A stretch of 64,000 nucleotides of DNA. It comes from Lunularia cruciata. Lineage: Eukaryota; Streptophyta; Marchantiopsida; Lunulariales; Lunulariaceae. The stretch lies in NCBI GenBank assembly GCA_948567375.1, contig OX419756.1, positions 29,836,333 through 29,900,332 on the forward strand, written 5' to 3'. Each line of letters begins with the position of its first letter. Position 1 is the first letter of the stretch. Positions 39,511 through 52,595 of this stretch are shown in pieces. A model generated the notes under the pieces. It ran no database searches, was not told where the DNA came from, and worked only from the letters and a program-made list of their open reading frames with translations. The translations under genes were made by a program, and so were the position numbers.

Positions 39511-41041
39511 TCTGCAGATTTACACGTCAAATGACATAGTTGAGAGTCAATTGGGTTTCCTTTAAAAAAAATTCCCACTTCCAATATAAGGTAAGAGTTC
39601 ACATCCACAAAACCCCAGCATAAGAGTCCAAATATCAGTCAAGTTCTCCTAAGACACAACTGCTCCTATAACTAAAACAGCCTGCGAATCAGTTCCAACT
39701 AGTTCTATCTCGTATAGCTGGGTGATAGAAAAGGTCTATCATTGAGTTCTCCTATTTGAACCGGAGTTTCAGTTTGGTTCATGTTGAGCAGATAGATTGT
39801 TGACCATGATTGTTGGGCAACCGTTTCCCAGCTGCATACACAAAGACAAACATCCACCCAAAACAATCCCTCCCCACCTTTTTTTTCTCTCCCTCCTCAA
39901 CAAGAGGGAACAATTTGATTTATAAATATAAGATTAAAAGTATCTTCAAGTCCTCATGGGTAGCATGCTACACTTTGCCAAAGAAAATGTAGACTCCCTC
40001 GAGCAAGCAACAATTTACACGGAGTTGGAAAGCCGACCATACAGATCCGAAATCTTTCACATAGATTCTGAATATTTCAGCTGGCATTGGATCCTTGGGA
40101 CCCGTTGCTGTATGCCTCAATCGATCAAGTTGAGGACCTCGCAAGGGATTTTATAAACATATGTACAAGCATGTGAAGAAAGGAGGGGCAGACACATGTC
40201 TTCAAGAACATCTATTCGGGCACATGCGTGTCAACGTCCAGGGAGACGGGTTCATAACATGAAACATGGGTCTTATTAAGACCTGGAAGTTGAGACCTTG
40301 GGTAACACTCCATTCCAGCTTTTTCACCTTACTCCTCGGTTCTCTTCTGAGAGTTTCTGATACCTTCAGTCGATATATCTAACCCCTAAAAATGATACAG
40401 AAGGAGGGTCTTACCGGCATAGAGATTTACGTGGATGGAAGCTACAGTCACAAAGAAATCCAGGTAACCATCCAATCTTCACCCGAGGCAGAAATGAGCA
40501 CTAACGGAGTCCCAGCGTGTCCCAAATTCCTAGGAACACAAGACTACTCTATTCTTTCTAAAAATCAGTTCTCTTTGTAGCTTATGGCAACCTTGAAATA
40601 GAGGTGCCGTTGAGGTGCCAATTATACTTCACTCGATGCCCGCTCACGGACTAGCAAGTAGGTGTTTCTCACAGAAGCAGAGAAGGTACGAGATTCAAAG
40701 AACGTCTTCAATCGGGTAACAAGCGGAACAGAATCGATTAAGGTTTGCAAGTTGCTGGAAAAGGAAGAGATTCTCGCCACCTTTTAGTGATCTTCTGTAC
40801 ATTCAGGTGGCGCCAGGTCGTCACCAAGGATGTCTTTCGACGCGAGAAATCAGCTGTCTGTTTCAATTCAATATGGTACGACTTCATGCATCAGCTATCA
40901 GGAAAGTCTATCAGTCTTCATAGTCACATCTGGTTCTAAACAAGTGAGTTCACGAGCCACAAGGACAACAACAAAAGAAACACCAAAACAGTATCAAACC
41001 AAAGTTCGAGGAACACTTTGAGCTACTAGAGAACTGTATAG
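39511..41041. other. Intergenic region between DUR3 and ATG18
   Basis: No gene is supported. The distal end should hold the 3' untranslated region of the minus-strand ATG18 gene. Confidence 0.4.
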
Positions 41042-44000
41042 TTATTTACCTTCCTCACAGAAAGGGAACATAGCACCTTCCCAGACATCATCTCCAGGAT
41101 CTACTCCTTCATTATCCTCACTCTTACTGTGAGCATCTGTACTTTCTGCATCTTCGGCCCCCTTACTAGTGCCTTGAATGTCTCGATCCACCGCAACCTC
41201 GTCTCCATCGGTCTCATGTCTTTTGCTGAAGAGGTATTCAGGCCGGTCATCAATGTCCCGCGCAACAATACCTCCTGGGGAGAGACGAATCAACGGTTCC
41301 ATATCCGCATTTTCGAGTCCCATGTCCCAAGGCTGATGACCGGATGGAATAGGACTATCTTCTGACTGTTGTGGAATCATATCGTCCAGACTCATGTGAT
41401 CATACATGGCCAGGATTTGCCCATTGACTACTTCCGTGATCACGTTAGTGGATTGTTCGGGATCTACATTCGGTGCAGGTCCAAATTTGTGAGTCTCTGA
41501 TTGTAACTCGGACGATACAAGAACTCCTCGATTACGAGCGTCCAACGAGTCGTGCTGAACTCGTGGACTTGTTCCAGTTGACGAGTCAAAACCAGACACT
41601 CCTCCGACCTGCCCTTCACATTTGGTACTTGAGGAGCAAGATCCACTGTTTCCATCTGCAAGAGAGAGACGGACGTCTCTCCGGCCAAGTCTCGTCATGC
41701 TTAACGGAGGGGAACCCATGGCATGAGCTCCAACCTCCGAGCTGGTTGAAATCGTTGGTTCGGACATGAAGTTCGACTGGAAGTAATCATTACTCATCTG
41801 CTTTGGGTTCAGAAGTGTTCCTTGTGAAGGATGTTTTCCATAGGGAAAAGGAGCTCCGTTGCCTGCCTGTTGAGGATGCCGGAAGTAAGAGGGAGGCGAA
41901 TCAAAAGCCATTTGGGTGTTCCCTTCAACGGGAATCTCTGGAAAATCTGGAAGTCCCAAAATTACAACGACAGACAACACGAAATGGATCAAAAATCAGA
42001 ACAACTGTGTCATCGCTTCCTAAATACAGGAAAAGGGAAAAGCGGTGGCGGATAACTGTAAACCAAATTCGCGTCCTATGGCCATTAAGAAAAGCGAGAC
42101 ATGGATTCACAAAACGATCTTCAGAAACAACTAAAGTCCTCGTTTTGTAACTGCTTAGCAGGGATGAAAACCACTTTTCGGCACTCGAACTTACAGTGCT
42201 GCTTCATCTTAGCTAGCCAAAACCTTTCTTAAGAGATACTTCAAGAGACTTATTGTGTAGATATGCTGCCTTTAACTCCCAACTTTTGATTCGAAATTGA
42301 GAGGCTGGTAAATCTTGGAGAAAAACCCGAGATTCCTACTCTTACAAATAGTTCTAGAAATTATTAATAAGTATTGGTGTTGATGTTTAACCTTGATAGT
42401 TGTGATGAAAACCATTCATAGTCCCCACATTTGGGCCCCCTTCAGACCCAAAACTGCTTCCGCTGCTTGTCCGATGGATGTGCTTACCACCACCAAGATT
42501 TGTTGCATTCCCACCCTCTTGATGGCCATCATCCACGAAAAGCTGCATGTGCAGGCCTGACATAGCTGGTAAGCCCTCAGATGCCATTTCTCTACACACC
42601 CCCCATGAACCAACCGGAAAAGAGAATAGTCAGAACTTCGTATATATAAGTATATGAGAGCAGAAGCCGTTCTGGGAACGGGTTATCCAGAACTCATGAA
42701 ATGCAAATGATCGGTAACCAAGATGTCCGTGATGCACAATGCTAGAAAAGTGATAAATCCATAAGGTAGAATGCATCGAATGTAACCTGAAGCAAAGGCA
42801 TAATTGAAACAAATTGAGAATAACATATATCTAAAGGACTAGTAAATAACTTGAAATCGCTAACAGCTATGCAAACGACTGCGAGAAATAGAAAACGTTA
42901 TGTAATAGACCACCAGTAAGCAGTGCGTGAACAATGAAAATTAAAAACGTGGGCTGGAGTCGGGTAGGAACACTGTAGACGCGGGATAGTCAGAACTTCG
43001 TATATATATAGGTATACGAGAACAGATGCCGTTCTGCGAACGGATTATCCAGAACTCATGAGGTGCAAAAGATTGTTAAGCAAGATATACATGATACGCA
43101 ACGCTAGAGTAGTATTAAATCCCTAAGTTAGAATGCATCGAAGGTAACCTACAGCAATGGCATAATCGAGGCACACATATTGAAACACCTGCATATATAG
43201 AGAAGAAACATCATCAAATGAAAGGCGAAGTAAATGTCACTTAGAAACCAGTAGATAGCAACACGCATATTTGAGATGCAGCCATCAAAGAAGCGGATGC
43301 CGACCTCCCACATAAGTAGAGGAAAAATACATCAGGAATAAACGGCCAACTTAAACGGATGGAGAAAAACTGGTGTCAAGAGACAAAACGTAATCTGTAA
43401 ATATCGCGGTTCAAGGAAGATCTGAGTCAGGAAACGAAAATCGTGGAAGGTGTAGGAGAAAGAGCACTGGAAGTAGAAAATATCGCGGGGCAAGGAAGAT
43501 CTTAGTCAGGAAACGAAAATCGTGGAAGGTGTAGGAGAAAGAGCACTGGAAGGAGAAATCGCTCAGAGAACGAGGGAAGACGAGCAAAGCATCCAAGGAC
43601 TGGATATCGATATATCACAGCAAGCAAACTTCGTATATATGTGCCTACTTTGTGGTAAAAGGCCTACACAACGGAACTGAAGAGGAAAATCCTGCACTTC
43701 ATTTTTTGAGAGCCATTATTCCGAAGCCCTGAAGAATAGCGACAATTCTGGAGATCATCCGAAACGTAGCGACTCTAGTACCAGCATAGCTCACTGAAGT
43801 TGGAAACAAAATAGTTTAACATGGAGGTTACTTGCGTAACGCGACAATTGGACAGCCCAACCCTGTGCAGTTTTCTTATTCATATCAGTGTTGGACAATT
43901 CCCGAAACAGTTACAAAAGCACTTCCCCAATGTGATGGGACGTCCAGTCTTTCTAGTGACGTAAGGTTAATGAATGAGCACTGAGAGATAGTATGCTACT

Positions 44001-47000
44001 TCTTAAGCAGAAATATCTATATCTCCGTTATTTTGCCATAACGTGCCATTCAACTCGTTTGAAGGGATCGGACATAGCTACATAAACAGAAGTTACCACT
44101 CGCTTTAAAACACATGTACACACGCCTGATCACTAATGAATGTTTGCTATAGTTGCTATTTTATAAGTACATGAACTGCATAAATTGACAAAATTCAAGA
44201 ACTTTTAAATTTCATTCGATTCAAGAGAAGACTCCATGAGACTCAATCATCCTCTTAATTTAACGGATGATTCCTTGTTTTCTGACTTTCATACTTAGTA
44301 CTTACTTCTTCTTTCTGGGACACCACGAATTGTATCGTGCCATTAGTGTATAAACGAAAAATTTAACTATGCCTTACCTTGTTTATAGATGATCAATAGT
44401 TTGATAACTTATAAAGATAATCCTAGATTTGAACTTATCGTGAATTCTATAACTACAATGTTATATACAAACAGTTGAAGATATTCAATCCAGCCACAAG
44501 GCAGTATGTTCGACGCTCTTAACAAAAGCTAGAACATATGGAGTTTGTTACCTAGCACCCTGTACTTTTGTGAAGACCTGAAGTCTTTCAATAACAGGCA
44601 CCAAATCCTTTCTTCGCACTTCGACGACACGAGTTGGTATCCGTTCAACCTCAGTTTCACCCCCGACACTATCCACATTCAACCCTTCATTGTCGGACTC
44701 CTTCGGTAGCATCACGTGAAAGTACACCTGAAAAGTGTCACGAACGTCCCACAAACGTCATACAGTCAAATGAAGTGTGCAGACTACCGTCTGTCTATAC
44801 AGGTCATACTGTTGCCAAGTCTCACATTGAAAGCTACGCATTCACGACCTCAGTGCAATACCAGCTAGTTTCGCCATGTACCTTGATTAATCATCTGTCG
44901 TTTTAGAGCACCATGAGTGCATACATTCAAGGTTCGTAACTGATCTTCACTCAGGAAGTCCGAATATGAACTGCAAACAGTTTTCCTACCTACCAAGAAA
45001 ACCAAAGCTACCAAGAGAATGAATAATATCACACCTTTGACTTTGCCCAGATTGGTAATGGTCTAGCTTGATTATGCATTTGTACTTCGGCATTGGACAT
45101 AAACCAACGCTGCATCTCCTCAACAGACATGCCGTCCCTTCCAAACCCTCCGTTTCCACTACCTATCTGCCCTCCTGATCCACCACGTTGACTGCCAATA
45201 GCACCTAAAACAGCCTCTTCGTACCCAATTCCTGGTCCAGAAAGACAATCTACTCTCTCTTCACGGTCGACCCAATTTGGTCTGCGTGATACGTCCCATC
45301 TCTCTACTGGTTCTATAAGCAGCCGCAACTCCTGTGACGGCCCTGTGCCTCCGGAAGCCATGGAGTTCAACCCGGCCACGTTGGTATTGTATCCTCCCTC
45401 TACCCCGGCAGTTGGGCGCAATAGATACCTAATAAGGTTCCCTGATGGTGAGAGGACCCACAACTGCTCCTTAAGACAACCATTCACAACTTCTAATTCA
45501 AGATTGTGGTTGCCTCCGTCGTGGAAGATAGCAGCCACTGCTCCTGAAACAATACTTGCCCTCCCTGTTGCTGCTGCTGCAGCACCCGTAACACTTCGCC
45601 AACCACCAACGCCATTCTTTATTCTACTCACGACAGAAAGAGTCAGTGCTTGTGGTGGTGGGGGAAGTGGCTGCTGAGCAGTCTTCAATGGCCCAGGGTT
45701 CGACCACCATGGGAAAGCAGGAGCAGGCATGAGGGTAGGTCCAATCAACCCGTCTACGGGTATAGCGCTATGGGTTTGAGGCCCCACTGTTCCTCCGAAG
45801 GGGGAAATAGCGTACAAATGACTAGTCCCTCTTGAAGAGCTTACGGCAAGCCATTGGCTGTCACTACTGAAGCTAATATCTTGAATGACCTGCAAGAAAC
45901 CACAATGATTGACGACTTTTGTCAAACCACCGAGACCAAGTGGACCTGTGTAATTAAGAAAGGGAATAAGGTAGTAAAGCTACCCTGTGCAGTAAATATA
46001 TAGAGATTATGGATTGCTACAGCAGAGATCGAACACCACACACCTCCTTTTCTAGATGTAAACACAGAACACAGGAAGCACTCCAATGGAAGCGTGAACT
46101 TTGTCAAGGAAGATCAGCCTTTCGAGCGTCATGGTTGTACATACTTCTGACAAGCCCCTAGATATTTCCTTACTCTAGATCACTGAGCAGGAGCAGTCCA
46201 CAAAAGTAAATTGGTTACTTTTGACTTTAAAGAAAAGGTCAAGGCCCTTACCGCGCTGGTCATTCCTCGATAGAGTTTATACAAATGAACATGCGTCGTG
46301 CTTGCGTTGGACGAGACACCATTTCCAGTTGTTGATGGTGTGAGTCGGAAAACATGCAAGTTATGACCGTAAATAGATGCAGTCACGAGAAGAGTGCCAC
46401 TTGGATCAAAAGAGAGCGCAGATAGCGGGCTGGTATGCGCCCTAAATTGTGTTAAGACTGTTTTACTAACGAAGTCACGCACTATTACCTGCAATGATAC
46501 CACAAGAAGACAGAAAAAGTTGGAAATGTCAGAAATATGAAACCTGCTTCATCTTCATTCATATAATTTCTTTGAAGTAAGGACGACTTCATAGTCACAA
46601 AGAAAACCAAAATCAGCAGACCTGCATGGGACACTGAATTTAGGACTTGCTGATGAGCCAAAACAAATGTAGTTCTTACGAAAGACGGGTCTGAGTCAGT
46701 TACCATTCCAGCGTATTCTGGTGGATCATGGGCCGGCGTTCCTTGCCAAGCAGTGTGACCATTACTTGTACTTTTCCAGCTTGGACTGCCAGCACCCGGA
46801 GAATTTGGTGTATCAGGCATAAGCTCAGAGTAGTATTTAGTGATGGTCTTGTATCCCATGTCTCCAAGAGTGACGATACCAGCTGCAATGTGCTTACTTG
46901 ATTCTTTTGCATAATGTGCAACCAAGCTGGCATTATGTGGTGACGTAGATGGACTAGCGCTTGGCGAGTGAGTAAGATGTTGAGGGGAAACTCGACCAGT

Positions 47001-48676
47001 GACCGGGGTAATAGGCTGATTTGCGGCATATGCAAGCCAACGTGGACCTACAGCAAGGGCTCCGAACCCAAGAGTCGTTGCTCCTGGTCCAGGTAGAGGT
47101 GTAGGGTATGTCAGCACACTGAAGGTATTTTGCAGTGATGCTGCATCAAAACAATAGATCTGCCACATTATACAGCCAAGCAGTCAGAACTGCAGCTCGT
47201 ATTTGTCTGCGAGAATATCGCACACCACTTCAGCTACAAATTGCACGTACACCAAAAGAAGCATTGAGAATTGGCATGCCACCTAACAGATTCCACTAAG
47301 CCAGCAAATGGAACTGAAAGGACTGTGATGTGATGATACATCCTACCTGGGAGTATAGAGCCACAACGACAACCCGTGGGCTGCAACGAACAGCATAAAT
47401 ACCCGTTCGAAATCGTAAAACATGAACATAGCTATGAGTCTGCAGGGAGTAAAATCGGATCAGCGTGGGTATAAATTGAGGCCCTGGTCCAGCTGGAGGA
47501 CTTCCTGCCCCTCCTGCAATGTAATTCCCTGGAAAACCTCCTGGACTTTGACTTCCAGTATTTGGAATATCTCCTGTCGCAACGAGTAAAAGAGGGCGAG
47601 AAGCAGCGATAGCCCCTCCTCCGTCAGGAGACTCTTGAGGGTAAGGTTTTGGCTGCAGTCGCAGAAACGCAACAGGTCCGTCACGGCGAGACACTAGCTC
47701 TCTAACATTTCGGGCTTCTTCTACATCCCATACTTGAAAACCATTTTGGTATGTGAGCAGCAAAACATGTCGAATGTCTCCTGAATCTAATTCCAATTTA
47801 TCAAAACCTGCCCACTGCACCTGCACCCACACGATTGCCGAGTTAGTCCACATCACATTAAGGATATGTTGCTTTTACATTCTGAATGAATGCTCCACCT
47901 GCATGAGATATTCTAAGCTGTGAATTCCGCTATCCTGCCAGGAAAGTATTCCTGCCTCCAATACTATGCAAAATAACTGGTATTTCGCAAATCTCAACAA
48001 TCGGAGTTGTCGATGGATAATGGTTTCTTGATCAACTCGATTATACGAAAGTTTCTAGGTGACCAAAATCTAGATTCATATTCTGGATTCATTGGGACTA
48101 CCATGGAGCACTTTGATATAGGTCGCGCTCTGAAGAGATGAAGGTTAAGAAACTGAAGTTCACTATTCTTCATATTTTAACCTTCAAGAAGCAATCAATG
48201 CACTGAACAACTTTCTTTTCTATAGATCGTTTCAGTTGAAAGGAAGAAAGAGAGTTCCCTGCTTTACAGTTACAACTAGAACCATATAGACCAGAGTTCT
48301 GCTGAGATCTTCAACAATAAGATTGCCAAGTACATAGACGTCAGAAATAGACATCGCTGATACATTTGAAGAGAATAAACAAACAAGATGCAAGTCTGTA
48401 GGCCATTAACGAGCGCCTTTGCAAGTAAAATTCATCAAGATCGACCCGTTGTTAAATATACAGAATACTTAGTACCTGCTCGCGCTGTCGGTCGTCCTCG
48501 TGAAGTGAACCGTTGGTAGCAGGGGAAACGGCCGCCGAACGGACAGAAGAAGCGATATTGCTAGCATTTGCAGAAACCGATCTTAAATAGGTGGAGATTG
48601 CACGAATAGATGTTGGTAAAAAGCTGCCACGGCCCCCTCTGGGACTTCTCGCGTGCAAATTGGCATCGTTCTTCAT
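41042..48676 (-). CDS. ATG18: Autophagy protein ATG18 (f/g/h type), WD40 plus BCAS3
   Basis: Plant PROPPIN-related protein of the long ATG18 f/g/h group; these bind phosphoinositides and act in autophagosome formation. Minus-strand exons: 48676-48476, 47820-47347, 47159-46704, 46488-46252, 45889-45035, 44727-44552, 42591-42392 and 41946-41042. Phases agree throughout, giving 1167 residues against about 930-960 in Arabidopsis relatives. WD40 beta-propeller residues run from 68 to about 500: ARNVRELVSRRDGPVAFL, RFYSLQTHSYVHVLRFR, LAAGI-like KHIAAGIVTLGDMGYKT, FDPSGTLLVTAS. The BCAS3 region follows (TLSVVSRIKNG; PVERWDVSRRPNW). The lipid-site motif is LYRG at 449-452, not FRRG, as is usual in this subgroup. 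The C-terminal 300 residues are acidic, disordered-looking and end WEGAMFPFCEEGK. I chose Met at 48676 (MKND), as in relatives; an in-frame Met at 48853 would add 59 residues. Confidence 0.93.
42634..43640 (+). repeat. Tandem HTR copies in ATG18 intron 6
   Basis: Two HTR copies lie head to tail inside the largest ATG18 intron (42592-44551). AACTTCGTATATAT occurs just before the first copy (42634), between the two (42994) and right after the second (43627), as if one target duplication had been copied along with the element. Heads show the conserved hairpin (CCGTTC-TGG-GAACGG at 42669-42683; CCGTTC-TGC-GAACGG at 43029-43043). The second copy ends GGACTGGATATC...CACAGCAAGC. The insert lies well away from the splice sites. 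Confidence 0.75.
43399..43556. repeat. 79-bp duplication inside an HTR copy
   Basis: 43399-43477 is repeated almost exactly at 43478-43556 (ATATCGCGG..CAAGGAAGATCT..AGTCAGGAAACG). Very few changes separate the units, so this duplication is recent compared with the HTR copies themselves. Confidence 0.85.
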
Positions 48677-51240
48677 CCCAACCTGTCTGTGAACTATTCC
48701 TAATCTCTTTTCTTTACATGCCCAGGCTGGCACAGCACAGCCCTGGCGCCTGCTTTTTACAAAAACCCGCTTTCCATGAGTGGAATTCAACAAGCCTCTA
48801 CCATTACTCTTAAGGATTTTGGAACTGCTCGCCCCAAGCGTTAACACTCCCAAGAGCAGGCAGCGAGTAGGCGAGGTGCGGCGCGACCGCAGGGCAACTG
48901 CTTTAAATATGGAGCGAAAGGACCAATACCAGACGCGATTGAGGCGCTATTGAATCCTGGAATTAAACCGCACACCCAAAATTTCAAATTAGGCCTCTAC
49001 GTGGAAGAAAGACCAGATTACTAGCGGATCGTGCGACTAAACGAAAATCGTGATGGATCACAGAAGATACATACAAATAGCATATTAATAGATGACATGT
49101 CCAGAATTGGTCCAAAGCAGAGCGAAACCTCGCAAGAATCCTTGATAAAATCCCGATGCCGTGCCAGGACCTACCACAAGACCTCTAGATCCGACATCAA
49201 GGAAGCCACAAATCGAAACGACCAATTTAGGTCCGCGGTCATCATCTCCACTTACCACTCAGTTCCGAGAGAATGATGATGCGGCAAAAAAAAGGACCTT
49301 GCACTTATCCCGCAGCTCCAGACACACAGGAGTGTAAAGCCAGGACCGAAAGCAAGCAAGATGCTGTGTCCGAATTTTGCTAACAGAGCACAACCATGGA
49401 ACAACAGCAATAGGAGAAAGCAGAAGCTGTAATGTCAAGCTCATACATAGACTCCGGCGAGACTCGCCATGCCTAGCGTAGGTGCCCGTACTACCAAAAG
49501 CTTTTAAGCTTACGACATAATTCCAAATCTGTGAACAGAGAGCTCACTCCCCCACGCTACGCTTCTGAAGGAAGCAAACAGCCACCCCTCTCTTCCTCCT
49601 CCTCCTCCTCCTCCAACGATGTATGTTATGTTCGTACGACTCCTCGTGAATTATTCACACAATCGCTTCCGCCTTCCTCTTTTTACTCCTTCCTTCCAAC
49701 AGCTCCCCTTACCCGGCTGGGCCCCGCTCCCCAACTCCTTCTCCCCCAAACCAAATCAACTGTCGACCAATCCTCGTCGGACCGCTTTCTCTCGATCGAT
49801 CTACCTGTGTATATACAACAAAAGCAGAAATTTACGACGACGAAATTTGTACGATGTGCTGCACTACTCCACCCCTGCCCTCCCCTTCCACGAACCTCTT
49901 GTTTAAAGTCTGAAATGTGAACATAGGACTCCTCCTCCTCGTCCTCCTCGTCGTCGTCCTGCTTCTTCCTCCTATCTATCTATTCTATCTATCAACAGAA
50001 CAAAAAGAGACGACGATACATGTAGTAGAAGAGAAAGATGACACGCAAATGCCTCGCTAAAACTAAACGGGGCTGTGAAGTAGAAAACGTCCCCGACCTG
50101 CAGTAATTACTGTAGCACTGACAGGTCGTCAGACGTTAAAGCATTCATTCGTGGAGGTAAGTTCGAAGAGAATAAGTAACTTTTAATTCTACATCACTGT
50201 ATAACCAGTACTTACCGCAGCTCTGATTTAACGTAGGGCTCGGGAAAACCACCCCCTGGTATCCTCGCACTTCTCCTCCCAACAGATGTCCATTAGAGTC
50301 CACTCTCTTTTCCTCTTTGCGGATTTTTGTCTTTACCCCATTGCTTACACGTCAAGACGGGACAACCTAAAGCAAAGCGTCACACCCGTCGAGGCCTTCC
50401 CTGCGTTCCTTTCTCGTCTACTCTCCTCCTGCTCCTTCCTCTGCCTGCCTGCCTGCCATTATATTCCGCCGCTAAATCCAGACCCAGCAAGCCTGCAGTC
50501 TCAGACACGCAATCTCCTCCAACTTCTCGGTCCGGCCATTCCGCTTACGATTCCTCCTCGACTCGGTTAGATTTGATCTACCCTGGTGCAGTGCCGCTGG
50601 GGAAAGGTCAGGAACACATATCCGCAAGTCCCGTTCACAGCACGGGATCTCTCAGGCAACTTGAGCGAGGAAACACACTTACCCCAATGAGCCCGATCAG
50701 CCTGGTTGAAGATTTCGGTAACCTGACCAAACTAGATCTGGTTAGCCACGGGTTGTGTACGTGGACAATGGCCGAACGTGTGTAAGATTGACTGGTGCAT
50801 GCTGGTGCGCAGAGTTTGAGCCATACCGCAAGTTTGGTAAAGAGTGTTACCGGCATTTCGTCGGCAATATAGACTCACTCTGTCCTCATTCCCGGCTTTT
50901 CCCTTTACATACGCGTCTGCTTCGCGCCGCTGATTGATGGGAGCTTAATGAATACCACCCGAATATGCCTCACAGGTAAGGTGGAACTCCAATAACTGGA
51001 GGGCCTAGATAAGACGATGGCTGCATCGGTCAACTGGAAGAAAGACATGGACTTCTCCTCGAGGCAGGTTCCCGTCTTAACTAGAGACTGATTAACCGTC
51101 CTGCCGACCACTTCAAAGCTTCCTAAACTTTTGGCTTGCCTCTTAAACTTCTTCAATTCTATTCCGTTTTCAATTCCCGTTCTTGAAACGTGCAAGGCTC
51201 CACGAGTGACCCCTCTTCTTTCTTTCAAGTGAACACTCCA
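48677..51240. other. GC-richer region upstream of ATG18
   Basis: Promoter and probable 5' leader of ATG18. On the minus strand it is purine-rich, with GGA-type triplet runs (plus strand CTC runs at 49585-49615 and 49925-49965), as in many plant leaders. The plus-strand frames at 49531-49920, 50286-50570 and 50327-50785 (152 residues, Pro/Ser/Leu-rich) match no family I recognise. A divergent gene on the plus strand is possible but unsupported. Confidence 0.4.
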
Positions 51241-52430
51241 CCCTTAACAACATCGATTGCTTTGTTTGTTAAAGCAACCGAATGTGAAACCTTGGTTGAC
51301 ATGGTATGTTCTTGCTTTGCTAATCTATTTAATCTTCAAGAACAAATAAAAAGAGCTAAAAAGTAGGAATGTTATAGGTGGTACGTACGCATCAGTACTA
51401 TCCTGGATATAGGTAGATAAGTAGGACAAGATTTGACCTCCAAAGTGAAACCTAGTCATAGTAAAAGCCACCTAAGATACAAATCTCCTCTAAGAAATCC
51501 TTTTCATAACCTTCTTTTATCCAGAAAATGGAATATCAAGCCTGGAAATTCTGAGATTGAATGCCCGGTTATTTAATTTAAATTACAAAGAGGATTGTCA
51601 ACCGTTGTCAACCGGCAAACATTCTCAAGTCGCTTGACTTTTCCATATTATAACGGCCAAATCATGTCTAACACCATGCATATGATTATTTCTTCCCGGT
51701 AAAGGCATTTCATAGAATGGAAATTGCGGAATATTTTGATATTCATAACATAGACTATAGTTCAGACTGATTTAATAGTAATTTCATAATTTATAAAGGG
51801 TGTACTTTACCAAATTAAACTATCGGTTACCATTGGATGTAGATAATTATCTGATAGCACTTTTGTACAGGCAATGAACCATGGCAGCTTCAAAAATGTT
51901 TGGAAATTCTACTAATAATAAATCATAAAAATGGATTATCTTATATTTTTCATAGTGATTAATTGTGAATATTATTTTAACTATTTAATGACTTTTTAAA
52001 TCTCAAGCTGACCTTGAAATCACTTGAGCTAGAAGCAATGTGTATTAATACTCTAGTAAATAATATTTTAGAAATATATATCTCAGAAATCATATCCTTT
52101 TAACTTTTCATCCAATCTACGGTTTAAACTAATATGAATATATTTTAATGAGTCTGGCTAAAATATACATATTTGTATCAACACAACATTATGAATAGAC
52201 AGAGTGTAAATTTTATGATAATATTTTTCTTCCCGTAATATGATTTCTAATTTTCAATATCTGGTGATGAGATAATGAACACAATCTACTCAAATTCCAG
52301 TATATGGATAAAAGTAGGGACCAGTCGAGAGACAAACCCCCTTTCAGAAATGAGTGATTTTTTGGCTTGTGATTTATTAGGGTGCTTTTTCCAGATTTTC
52401 TGAAAAAGACTACGGGAATAGGTTTATTTC
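51241..52430. other. AT-rich intergenic DNA
   Basis: No gene, array or paired repeat recognised. Confidence 0.5.
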
Positions 52431-52595
52431 CATACAGGTTATTAGGACGAGAAAGGCGACCGCGTAAGAAAAACGAAGGATAGGAAGACCCCCATCAAGC
52501 CGTACAAGGGAGAGACAAAAAAGTTAACATGGGGCTAAGGCACACGTTACTTTTTTGGTATTTTGCCATACAGATTATTAGGATAGGGTTCGGTA
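52431..52595 (-). mobile_element. Third short LINE tail copy with imperfect target duplication
   Basis: 52452-52540 matches the R2-like LINE's 3' tail in minus orientation, with both hairpins recognisable (GATAGG..CCCATC; GGGGCTAAGG is cut short). The flanks share an imperfect direct repeat: CCATACAGGTTATTAGGA before, and CCATACAGATTATTAGGA after (about 52569-52586). About 25 bases of unmatched sequence lie between the truncated end and the second repeat. Confidence 0.7.
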
